NCBI GenBank assembly: GCA_024919175.1
Contig: CP103804.1
Location: 1,984,001-2,048,000, forward strand
Reading direction: 5' to 3'
Source: Clostridioides difficile
GTDB taxonomy: Bacteria > Bacillota > Clostridia > Peptostreptococcales > Peptostreptococcaceae
Length of the DNA stretch: 64,000 bases
Shown: piece by piece, positions 54,683 to 62,819 of the stretch
How positions within the stretch are numbered: position 1 is the stretch's first letter
How the letters are laid out: every line of letters begins with the position of its first letter
Program-made: the position numbers and the translations under genes
Notes under the pieces: generated by a model
What the model saw: the letters and a program-made list of their open reading frames with translations, nothing else
What the model was told of the DNA's origin: nothing
Database searches by the model: none

Positions 54683-56089
54683 ATGTTAACATTTATGAAA
54701 TCTATAATCGATACATTTGGTTCTGCAATTATAGTTCCAATTATAATATTCATAATAGCAAAAATATTTAAAGTTACTACGAAGAAATCGTTTCTTTCAG
54801 CTGTATATGCAGGTGTTGCTTTACAGGGTTTTACATTAATACTAAATTCATTTACACCAATAATAACACCAGTCATTAATAGAATGGTAGATAGTACAGG
54901 AGTAAATTTACCTGTGTTTGATGTTGGTTGGCAAGCTACATCATTAGTTGCATTTTCAACAAGTGCAGGTATGATATACTTAGGTCTTGGAATATTATTA
55001 CAAACTATTTTATTTTTAGTAAAGTGGACAGATGTATTCCAACCATCAGATTTATGGAATAATTATTCTTATATGGTCTGGGGAGCAATGGTAATAGGAG
55101 TGACAGGCAATTTTCCTTTAGGTATAGGATGTATGGTCTTGTTAAACTTATACAGTTTATTAATATCAGAATTAGTTGCAAAGAGATGGTCTAGTTATTA
55201 TAGATATCCTAATTGTACAATAATAGCTATGCACAATGTTGAAGCGTCTATATTTGCAGTATTTGTAGACCCTATATATAACAAACTTGGACTAAATAAA
55301 ATAAAATTAAACCCTAAAGAATTAGAAAAAAAATTAGGATTTTTAGGTGAGCCGATTACTCTAGGTCTTTTCTTGGGTATGTTTATTGGTATACTAGGTA
55401 ATATGACTAGAATAACTACTATGGAAGCTTGGGGAGAAATAATGAAAGTTGGTATATCTACAAGTGCTGTTATGGCAATATTCCCAAAAGTAGCAAGTAT
55501 GTTTGCTCAAGCATTTGCACCTATAACAGAAGCAGCTAGAAAGATTATGCAGAAAGCTGGAAATCGTGAGTGGTATATAGCAGTAAATGATGCTGTAGGA
55601 TATGGGGAACCTGCAACTTTAATATCAGGTCTTATCTTAATTCCAATAATGCTTGTAGTGGCTATGATACTTCCAGGGAATCAAGTATTACCAGTTGTAG
55701 ACCTACTTGCAATTCCATATATGGTACAAGGCTTAGTTGCAGTACATAATGGTAATATACCAAAAGTAATAGTTTCAGGTATAATATGGTTTGGATTAGG
55801 ATTATATATATGTACATCTACAGCTCCATTATTTACAGATATGGCTACAAGTGTAGGTGTTGCTATACCAGCTGGAGCTATGCTTATAACAAGTTTCAAT
55901 ATACTAGGAAAACCTTTGATGGGGTTAGTGTTCTTTGCATTCTTAAGTGCAAATCCAATTTATATAGGATTAGCAGTTGTAATTTATTTTGTCCTATGGG
56001 CATTATTTAGAAAGAATAAAACAAGTATACTTGAATATTTAGAGAAACAAGCACTTAAAAATGTTGCAGAAGAACCTGTAGTAGCATAG
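54683..56089 (+). CDS. gatC: PTS galactitol-family EIIC permease (2)
   Basis: This 468-aa membrane permease is about 44 residues longer than the cluster 1 copy, with extra hydrophobic sequence and a charged tail at the C-terminus. It has the LGEPITLG and DAVGYGEPATLIS segments where GatC1 has FGEPMMMG and ATGHPAV. The differences in that loop fit a different polyol. RBS ATAGGAGGA. A long hairpin terminator follows. Confidence 0.9.
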   Translation: MLTFMKSIIDTFGSAIIVPIIIFIIAKIFKVTTKKSFLSAVYAGVALQGFTLILNSFTPIITPVINRMVDSTGVNLPVFDVGWQATSLVAFSTSAGMIYLGLGILLQTILFLVKWTDVFQPSDLWNNYSYMVWGAMVIGVTGNFPLGIGCMVLLNLYSLLISELVAKRWSSYYRYPNCTIIAMHNVEASIFAVFVDPIYNKLGLNKIKLNPKELEKKLGFLGEPITLGLFLGMFIGILGNMTRITTMEAWGEIMKVGISTSAVMAIFPKVASMFAQAFAPITEAARKIMQKAGNREWYIAVNDAVGYGEPATLISGLILIPIMLVVAMILPGNQVLPVVDLLAIPYMVQGLVAVHNGNIPKVIVSGIIWFGLGLYICTSTAPLFTDMATSVGVAIPAGAMLITSFNILGKPLMGLVFFAFLSANPIYIGLAVVIYFVLWALFRKNKTSILEYLEKQALKNVAEEPVVA

Positions 56090-56124
56090 CTTAAGTTCAT
56101 TAAAATATAAGAATACAATAAATT

Positions 56125-56200
56125 AAGAAATCTATAGTTGATTTTATAGAAGTATCAGAGATTATCTGAAAAACTATAAATGAAATGTAGATTTCTTTTT
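56125..56200 (+). terminator. Terminator after gatC2
   Basis: AAGAAATCTA/TAGATTTCTT arms, with an inner TAGTT/AACTA stem, are followed by TTTTTATTTT. It separates the PTS genes from the catabolic genes. Confidence 0.75.
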
Positions 56201-56388
56201 ATTTTGACAAATATTAGGATTCTGTTTTATTACATTCAACTATTATTTTATGAATTTTATTTTGTTGTTTAAAACATACTTTTTTATATTTATACAATAA
56301 TGTAATTTGATTTTATAAAATGTATTATATACTGTCAAAATGCTTTGTATATAAGGTATTTGCAGAGATAGATTATTTGTTTTTTGTA

Positions 56389-56404
56389 TGGCATAAATAT
56401 TGCT
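56389..56404 (+). promoter_or_regulatory. Sigma-54 -24/-12 promoter of the cluster 2 catabolic genes
   Basis: TGGCAT-N5-TTGCT matches the sigma-54 consensus with one mismatch, 36 bp before the dehydrogenase ATG. It follows a terminator, so the enzymes have their own LevR-type promoter. Confidence 0.8.
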
Positions 56405-56439
56405 ATATATAAGTGTATAGCATGAAGGGAGAGGTTTAT

Positions 56440-57498
56440 ATGGCAAATAAGATGAGAGCATCAGTACTATACAATATAGGTGATGTTAGGTATGAAATGG
56501 TTGATATACCAGAAATAACAGATGGAGAAGTACTTGTAAATGTTAAATATGTTGGAATATGTGGCTCAGATTTACCTAGGTCTATGGTTAGTGGATTAAG
56601 TGGAGGGGCAGCATATCCATTAATTTTAGGACATGAGTTTTCTGGTGAAGTTGCTAAAGTAGGGTCAAAAGTAAAGAATATTAAAGTAGGAGACAGAGTA
56701 GCTGTTGCTCCATTAGTTCCTTGCGGAGAATGTAGTTATTGTAAAGAGGGGAATTTTGGATTATGTAATGACTATAATATAATTGGGACAAGAGTAAATG
56801 GAGCTTTGGCAGAGTATGTGAAAGTTCCTGAAGAGCATATTTTAAAATTACCAGATACATTAGATTATGAAACTGCTGCTGGGATTGAACCAGCAACTAT
56901 AGCATATCATGGGATTGCAAAAGCAGATATTAAGGTAGGAGATAGTGTAGTTGTGCTAGGATGTGGTCCGATAGGTCAGTTTGCTTTACAATGGGCAAAG
57001 GTTTTTGGAGCATCTAAAATTATAGCTGTTGATATTTTTAATGAAAAGTTAGAACTTTCTAAAGGTTTAGGAGCAAACTATATAGTAAATTCAAAAGAAG
57101 TAAATGCAATTGAAGAAATAAAAAAAATAACTAATGGTGGTGCTGATGTTGTCATAGAGACTGCTGGCAGTAGGTTTACTCAAGAGCAATCTCTACTTAT
57201 AACAAAAAAAAGAGGCACTATAGTATTTGTAGGTATTTCGCACACAGAATTACCACTTAGTGCAAAAGCTGCTGAGAGTATATTACGTGGAGAACTTACT
57301 TTGAAAGGTTCTTGGAATTCATATACAAGCCCTTATCCTGGAAGAGCATGGACAGCAACCTTAGATTTTATGGGAAAAGGAGATATTATTTTTACACCAA
57401 TGATTTCACATAAAATAGGCCTTAATGAAGTAGGAGAATTTCTGCATAAAATGGCAAATAGAGAAATAAATTTTAATAAAATCCTAGTAGAAATATAA
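56440..57498 (+). CDS. Zinc-dependent polyol(-phosphate) dehydrogenase 3
   Basis: This 352-aa medium-chain dehydrogenase has GICGSDLPR, GHEFSG, a structural Cys cluster (CGECSYCKEGNFGLC) and coenzyme loop LGCGPIGQF. It is most similar in layout to dehydrogenase 1 (shared TQEQSLLITKKR and WNSYTSPYPG segments). It likely oxidises the PTS product, perhaps a pentitol phosphate. The start at 56440 follows AAGGGAGAGG. Confidence 0.87.
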   Translation: MANKMRASVLYNIGDVRYEMVDIPEITDGEVLVNVKYVGICGSDLPRSMVSGLSGGAAYPLILGHEFSGEVAKVGSKVKNIKVGDRVAVAPLVPCGECSYCKEGNFGLCNDYNIIGTRVNGALAEYVKVPEEHILKLPDTLDYETAAGIEPATIAYHGIAKADIKVGDSVVVLGCGPIGQFALQWAKVFGASKIIAVDIFNEKLELSKGLGANYIVNSKEVNAIEEIKKITNGGADVVIETAGSRFTQEQSLLITKKRGTIVFVGISHTELPLSAKAAESILRGELTLKGSWNSYTSPYPGRAWTATLDFMGKGDIIFTPMISHKIGLNEVGEFLHKMANREINFNKILVEI

Positions 57499-57517
57499 AA
57501 TTTAAGAGGTATAAAAG

Positions 57518-58336
57518 ATGAATAAAAAATTAAAACAAATAGCTAAAAATATAAGAATAAGTATTATAAAAAGTATAACAGAAGCGAAGTCTGGACACCC
57601 AGGAGGTTCACTGTCAATAGTAGATATCTTAACTGTATTGTATTTTGAAAAAATGAATATAGACCCTATAAAGTTTAATGATGAAAATAGAGATAGGTTT
57701 GTATTATCAAAAGGACATTCTGCACCAGCACTATATGCAACTTTGGCAGAAAGAGGTTATTTTGAAAAGAACGATTTAATGAGTTTAAGAAAATTTGGTT
57801 CTAAGTTACAAGGACATCCAGACATGAAAAAAGTAGCAGGAATAGATATGTCTACTGGTTCTCTTGGTCAAGGATTGTCTGTTGCAAATGGTATGGCATT
57901 AGCTGGTAAATTAGATAATAAAAGCTATAAAGTATACACTATTTTAGGAGATGGCGAGATTCAAGAAGGGCAAATATGGGAAGCTGCAATGACAGCATCA
58001 CATTACAAATTAGATAATTTAATTGCATTTGTTGACTTAAATGGATTACAAATAGATGGTTCTAATGAAGAAGTAATGAATGTTAGTCCAGTAGATGATA
58101 AATTTAAATCTTTTGGATGGAATGTAATAGTAATAAATGGACATTGTTTTGACGAAATAGGAAATGCAATAGATGAAGCTAAAAAAGTTATAGGAAAGCC
58201 AACAGTAATAATAGCTAAGACTGTAAAAGGTAAAGGTGTTTCATTTATGGAAAATAATGCTGCATGGCATGGTTCGGCACCAAACAATGAACAAGCAGTT
58301 GAGGCATTAAAAGATTTAGAAGGAGGATTAAATTAA
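57518..58336 (+). CDS. tkt: Transketolase, N-terminal subunit (2)
   Basis: This 272-aa thiamine diphosphate-binding subunit has SGHPGGSLS, GDGEIQEGQ and NGLQIDG. It is the paralogue of 15964-16776: the first 90 residues differ in many positions, the rest is nearly identical. It pairs with the following gene, whose start overlaps its stop by 1 nt. Confidence 0.95.
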   Translation: MNKKLKQIAKNIRISIIKSITEAKSGHPGGSLSIVDILTVLYFEKMNIDPIKFNDENRDRFVLSKGHSAPALYATLAERGYFEKNDLMSLRKFGSKLQGHPDMKKVAGIDMSTGSLGQGLSVANGMALAGKLDNKSYKVYTILGDGEIQEGQIWEAAMTASHYKLDNLIAFVDLNGLQIDGSNEEVMNVSPVDDKFKSFGWNVIVINGHCFDEIGNAIDEAKKVIGKPTVIIAKTVKGKGVSFMENNAAWHGSAPNNEQAVEALKDLEGGLN

Positions 58337-58731
58337 TGGGAATAGCAACTAGAGAAGCTTATGGTCAAGCATTAAAAGAACTTGCAGAAAATAAAGATAT
58401 AGTAGTATTGGATGCAGACTTAGGAAAAGCTACAAAAAGTATATCATTTAAAGAAGTTGCCCCAGATAGATTTTTTGATATGGGAATAGCAGAAGGGGAT
58501 ATGATTGGCACATCAGCAGGTCTTGCTACTTGTGGGAAAATACCTTTTGCAAGTACTTTTGCGATATTTGCAGCAGGAAGGGCTTATGAACAAATAAGAA
58601 ACTCTGTAGCATATCCAAATTTAAATGTTAAAATAGCAGCTACTCATGCAGGAGTAACAGTAGGAGAAGATGGAGGGAGTCATCAATCTATAGAAGATAT
58701 ATCTTTAATGAGAGGTATACCAAATATGGTT
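57788..58731 (+). repeat. Long direct repeat, copy 2 (transketolase)
   Basis: Second copy of the 944-bp tract at 16231-17174, same orientation, no indels. Confidence 0.8.
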
Positions 58732-59253
58732 ATCCTAAATCCTGCTGATGGAATAGAAGCAAAAAAAGCAATATTTTCTGCTGTAGATTACAATGGGCCT
58801 GTATATATAAGACTTGGAAGAGCAAATACTGAAGATATACATAATGATGATTATAATTTTAAAATTGGAAAGGGCGAGATTCTTAGACAAGGTTCTGATG
58901 TAGCTATAATTGCAACTGGGATAATGGTTTCAAAAGCTATTAAATCTGCTGAATTATTAAGTGAAGAGGGAATTGAAGCTATGGTAGTTAATATATCAAC
59001 TATAAAGCCAATTGATAGTGAACTAATAGTAAAAGCAGCTAAAAATACTGATAAGGTGGTAACTGTAGAGGAGCACAGTGTAATAGGTGGATTGGGCTCT
59101 GCTGTTACAGAAGTTTTAAGTGAGAAATATCCTGTTGTAGTAAAAAGAATAGGTATAAATGATGAATTTGGTCAATCAGGAAATCCAGAATCTCTATTAA
59201 AATATTATGGATTGACTGTAGAAAATATAGTTAGTATTGTAAAAGAATTTTAA
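58336..59253 (+). CDS. tkt: Transketolase, C-terminal subunit (2)
   Basis: This 305-aa subunit has DADLGKATKS, MGIAEGDMIG, ATHAGVTVGEDG and EEHSVIGGLGSA. It is almost identical to the cluster 1 copy up to about residue 132 and then diverges. RBS GAAGGAGG is in the end of the N subunit. Confidence 0.95.
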   Translation: MGIATREAYGQALKELAENKDIVVLDADLGKATKSISFKEVAPDRFFDMGIAEGDMIGTSAGLATCGKIPFASTFAIFAAGRAYEQIRNSVAYPNLNVKIAATHAGVTVGEDGGSHQSIEDISLMRGIPNMVILNPADGIEAKKAIFSAVDYNGPVYIRLGRANTEDIHNDDYNFKIGKGEILRQGSDVAIIATGIMVSKAIKSAELLSEEGIEAMVVNISTIKPIDSELIVKAAKNTDKVVTVEEHSVIGGLGSAVTEVLSEKYPVVVKRIGINDEFGQSGNPESLLKYYGLTVENIVSIVKEF

Positions 59254-59321
59254 GTAAAGATAATCAATAATAAAAGTAAATTAAACATAAATTTTATCAA
59301 TAAAATATAGGAGGAATCAAA

Positions 59322-60008
59322 ATGTTAGAGGCTCTAAAAGAAGAAGTGTTAAAAGCAAATCTAGAATTACCTAAAAAAGGATTAATCACTTATACATGGG
59401 GAAATGTAAGTGGAATAGATAGAGAAAAAGGGTTAGTAGTAATAAAACCAAGTGGTGTTGAGTATGATAATATGACTGTAGAAGATATGGTAGTAGTTGA
59501 TTTGGATGGGAATATAGTAGATGGTAAATTAAGACCTTCTTCAGACACTCCAACTCATCTAGTTTTATATAAAGAGTTTGAGGAATTAGGAGGGATAGTG
59601 CATACACATTCAAGCTGGGCTACAACTTGGGCTCAAATAGGTAAATCTATACCAGCATGTGGGACTACTCATGCAGATTATTTTTATGGAAGTATACCAT
59701 GCACTAGAAAAATGACTAGAGAAGAAATAAGTAGTGAATATGAAAGAGAAACTGGCAATGTAATTGTTGAAGAATTTATGGGGAAAAACCCAATACACTG
59801 CCCAGGAGTAATTGTAAATGACCATGGTCCTTTTACTTGGGGAAAAAATGCAAAAGAGGCTGTTCATAATGCAGTGGTGTTAGAAGAAGTTGCAAAAATG
59901 GCATATTATACAGAATTAATGAGTCATGAGAATACTATGGATAGAGTACTTATGAACAAGCATTTTTCAAGAAAACATGGTAAAAATGCATACTATGGTC
60001 AAAAATAA
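59322..60008 (+). CDS. araD: L-ribulose-5-phosphate 4-epimerase
   Basis: This 228-aa class II aldolase-fold enzyme closely follows AraD: MLEALKEEVLKANLELPK, TWGNVSG, KPSGVEYDNMTVEDMVVV, SSDTPTHLVLY, HTHSSWATTWAQ, GTTHADYFYGSIPCTRKMT and HGPFTWGKNA. Zinc-binding His residues are all present. It converts L-ribulose-5-P to D-xylulose-5-P, which the adjacent transketolase can use. No araA or araB is visible, so the L-ribulose-5-P probably comes from the polyol-phosphate dehydrogenase. Confidence 0.93.
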   Translation: MLEALKEEVLKANLELPKKGLITYTWGNVSGIDREKGLVVIKPSGVEYDNMTVEDMVVVDLDGNIVDGKLRPSSDTPTHLVLYKEFEELGGIVHTHSSWATTWAQIGKSIPACGTTHADYFYGSIPCTRKMTREEISSEYERETGNVIVEEFMGKNPIHCPGVIVNDHGPFTWGKNAKEAVHNAVVLEEVAKMAYYTELMSHENTMDRVLMNKHFSRKHGKNAYYGQK

Positions 60009-60025
60009 CTGTCTGGAGGTAAATT

Positions 60026-60673
60026 ATGCTAGAATCTTTAAAAGTTAAAATTGTGGAAGTAGCAATTAAAGCAGAGCGTTATGGCTTGTGTAAAGAAAAA
60101 GCTGGTAATTTTAGCGTTAGAGATAAGGATACTGGATATATACTTATAACACCTTCAGGTATAGGAAGAGAAGAATTGAAAACAGAACACATTTGTGTAT
60201 TAGACTTGGATGGGAATGTAATAGAAGCTGAGAAAGGCATTAAACCCAGTAGTGAGGTGCTAATGCATATTGAAATATACAAAGTGAGAGCAAATGTAAA
60301 TGCTGTATCACATACACATTCTCTATATGCAACAGCATTTTCAGTGGCAAATAAACCAATTATACCAATTGTATATGAGTCAGTTAATTATGGTGGTTAT
60401 GTAGACATAGCTCCATATGAAAGACCAGGAACTTTAGAACTAGCTAAAAGGGTTTCAAAGTTATTATTAGATACGGATGCATGTTTATTAGAAAGACATG
60501 GATTGACAACTGTAAGTAATGACCTTGAAGATGCTTTGTTAAAATCGAGATATGTAGAAGAAGTAGCAGAAATATACTATAGGTCTTTAGTATTAAATCA
60601 ATTTAAAGAACCCAAGACAGTGGATATTGATGAATTTAAAGCATGGAAATATCCAGAGGAAATAAAATTTTAA
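60026..60673 (+). CDS. Class II aldolase, L-fuculose-phosphate aldolase-like
   Basis: This 215-aa FucA/AraD-superfamily protein has AGNFSVRDKDTGYILITPSG, SSEVLMHIEIY, SHTHSLYATAF and LERHGLTT. The His zinc ligands are conserved. It likely cleaves a ketose-1-phosphate such as L-fuculose-1-P or a pentulose-1-P to dihydroxyacetone-P plus an aldehyde. Its presence beside AraD suggests the pathway handles more than one polyol or more than one phosphate position. The gap to araD is 17 bp. Confidence 0.82.
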   Translation: MLESLKVKIVEVAIKAERYGLCKEKAGNFSVRDKDTGYILITPSGIGREELKTEHICVLDLDGNVIEAEKGIKPSSEVLMHIEIYKVRANVNAVSHTHSLYATAFSVANKPIIPIVYESVNYGGYVDIAPYERPGTLELAKRVSKLLLDTDACLLERHGLTTVSNDLEDALLKSRYVEEVAEIYYRSLVLNQFKEPKTVDIDEFKAWKYPEEIKF

Positions 60674-60687
60674 TTAGGATAATATAA

Positions 60688-60721
60688 AACCCTAAATCGA
60701 TTCTTATATTGGTTTAGGGTT
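60688..60721. terminator. Bidirectional terminator, end of cluster 2
   Basis: AACCCTAAA/TTTAGGGTT hairpin between convergent genes. Confidence 0.7.
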
Positions 60722-60748
60722 CTATATTTTTTATTTATACATTTCTAC

Positions 60749-62116
60749 TTATGCATTTCTTTTTAGTTGATTTTCTGGAGAATTTATATATTCAAAGTAT
60801 TTCTTAGTTTCAGATACTATTATAGGTGATAGTGCAAGTAAAGCTATTAGGTTAGGTATTGCCATAAGTCCATTTACAATATCAGCAATTATCCAAACTA
60901 CTTCTAATTTTAAGAATGCACCTAATAATACCATAGCTACAAATACAGTTCTATATCCATTCATACCTTTTACACCAAATAGGAATTCAAAACATCTTTC
61001 TCCGTAATAACTCCACCCCAAGATTGTAGTGAATGCAAATAGTGTTAAGCTAACTGTAAGTAATATTGGTCCAAATGTAGGAATAGCACCGTTAAAAGCT
61101 GCTTGAGTCATAACAGCACCATTTAAGTCTGAAGACCAAACTCCTGATATTACAAGAGAGAATCCAGTAAGTGTACAAATTATAATAGTATCTATAAAAG
61201 TTCCTGTCATAGATATAAGCCCTTGTTCTGCTGGCCACTCAGTTTTAGCTGCAGCTGCTGCTATTGGAGCACTACCTAAACCAGATTCATTTGAGAATAC
61301 ACCACGGGCAATACCATTTCTAATTGCTAGTGACATAGTTGCACCTAGAAAACCACCAGTTGCAGCAGTAGGTGTAAATGCACTTTTAATTATAAGTAGA
61401 AAAGTTTCAGGTATTTTATTCCAATAAGATATTAAAATGATTCCACATATTACAATATATATAACTGCCATGAAAGGTACTATTTTAGTAGCTACATTAG
61501 AGATACTTTTAAGACCTCCAAATACAACTAAAGCTACAAATACTGCCAGTACAACACCTGTAATTCTAGGGTCCACTCCAAAACTACTATTGATAGCGTC
61601 TGTTATTGAATTTACCTGAGTAAAAGTACCTATACCTAAAAGTGCAACTAATATACCACTTATAGCAAAGAATATTGCAAGAGGTCTCCATTTTTCGCCC
61701 ATACCATTTACTATGTAGTACATAGGCCCACCAGATACTTGACCATTTTTATCTTTAGTTCTGTATTTTATTGCAAGTACACCTTCTGAGTATTTAGTAG
61801 CCATCCCAAAGAATGCAGCTATCCACATCCAAAAAAGTGCACCAGGTCCACCAGCTTTAATAGCTGTGGCAACACCAACAATATTACCAGTACCAACTGT
61901 AGCAGCTAATGCAGTACATAAAGCTGCAAAACTTGAAACATCACCAGTACCTTTATTTTCAGCAGAAAATATTAATTTAAGAGCACGTGGAAGTTTTGTT
62001 ATTTGAACAACTCCAAGTCTAACAGTAAGTAATATACCAGTACCAACTAGTAGTACCAATAGGGGCGGTCCCCAAATAAAAGCGTCAACTTTGTTTAAAA
62101 TATCAATTAGATTCAT
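60749..62116 (-). CDS. Alanine/glycine:cation symporter (AGCS family)
   Basis: This 455-aa membrane transporter has about 11 TM helices. It shows AGCS hallmarks: TVGTGNIVGVATAIKAGGPGALFWMW, GGPMYY, NESGLGSAPIAAAAA and FTTILGWSYYGERC. It imports alanine or glycine with sodium. The glycine riboswitch in its leader points to glycine. RBS GAGGGAG is upstream of the ATG. Confidence 0.92.
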   Translation of the reverse strand: MNLIDILNKVDAFIWGPPLLVLLVGTGILLTVRLGVVQITKLPRALKLIFSAENKGTGDVSSFAALCTALAATVGTGNIVGVATAIKAGGPGALFWMWIAAFFGMATKYSEGVLAIKYRTKDKNGQVSGGPMYYIVNGMGEKWRPLAIFFAISGILVALLGIGTFTQVNSITDAINSSFGVDPRITGVVLAVFVALVVFGGLKSISNVATKIVPFMAVIYIVICGIILISYWNKIPETFLLIIKSAFTPTAATGGFLGATMSLAIRNGIARGVFSNESGLGSAPIAAAAAKTEWPAEQGLISMTGTFIDTIIICTLTGFSLVISGVWSSDLNGAVMTQAAFNGAIPTFGPILLTVSLTLFAFTTILGWSYYGERCFEFLFGVKGMNGYRTVFVAMVLLGAFLKLEVVWIIADIVNGLMAIPNLIALLALSPIIVSETKKYFEYINSPENQLKRNA

Positions 62117-62218
62117 AAAAACACTCCCTCATTTTTTTGCTTTACACAATCAATAGAATTTTTAATGAAGTAATTGACAGGAAATTAGTATAATTTATTA
62201 ATAATTTCTAGTGTAATA

Positions 62219-62248
62219 AAAAAAGCTAAATCTAAAATAGATTCAGCT
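62219..62248 (-). terminator. Expression-platform terminator of the glycine riboswitch
   Basis: AGCTGAATCTA/TAGATTTAGCT hairpin plus seven Us on the minus strand, between riboswitch and symporter gene. Confidence 0.8.
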
Positions 62249-62308
62249 CTGGATATACACTAATTAGCAACCAAAATAAAAGTATTAATAATACTAGTTT
62301 TGGTAGAT

Positions 62309-62465
62309 AATCCCTGTCCTTTTGCCTGAGAGATTGAGCACAAATGCCTTGCCCCTTCGGCGCCCATAATGGGTCTCTCCAGAGTTCCGTAAATTTTACA
62401 GTCCTACTTTAAAAAGTACCTGAGAGTGTTACTCCTTCGGTGTGCCATATGGCAACTCTTCTATA
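62309..62465 (-). ncRNA. Tandem glycine riboswitch
   Basis: On the minus strand, aptamer I (about 62462-62399) has GGCACACCGAAGGAG and CACTCTCAGGT; aptamer II (about 62384-62311) has GGGCGCCGAAGGGGC and AATCTCTCAGGCAAAAGGAC. A short linker joins them, as in classical two-aptamer glycine riboswitches. Confidence 0.93.
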
Positions 62466-62510
62466 AAATCTTAACCGGATATTGATTTGTCATAGCTTAT
62501 TGTATTAATA

Positions 62511-62540
62511 ATAGTAATATAAGTTTTTGTGTTTTGTCAA
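62511..62540 (-). promoter_or_regulatory. Promoter of the glycine riboswitch transcript
   Basis: TTGACA and TACTAT with an 18-bp spacer on the minus strand. Confidence 0.65.
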
Positions 62541-62819
62541 CTAAAAAATTTAAAAACAGGGAAAAAATATAAAAACATAAGCCTAATTACGAATTATAAA
62601 CTTATAAATATAAAAAATATACGTGAAAATAAATAGAATAGTAGGTGTGTAAATTAAGTGAAATATAAGTTTAGGATAAAAAAATAAGAAAATACTAAAT
62701 AATTAATTAGAATTGATTTAATTATGGTAATATTATAGTTACGATATTAAGAAAAAGTCTATTTATTTAGCTTTTAAGTGTAGTGTAAGATTGAAGAAAT
62801 AGAAAGGAAGTATTTTAAA

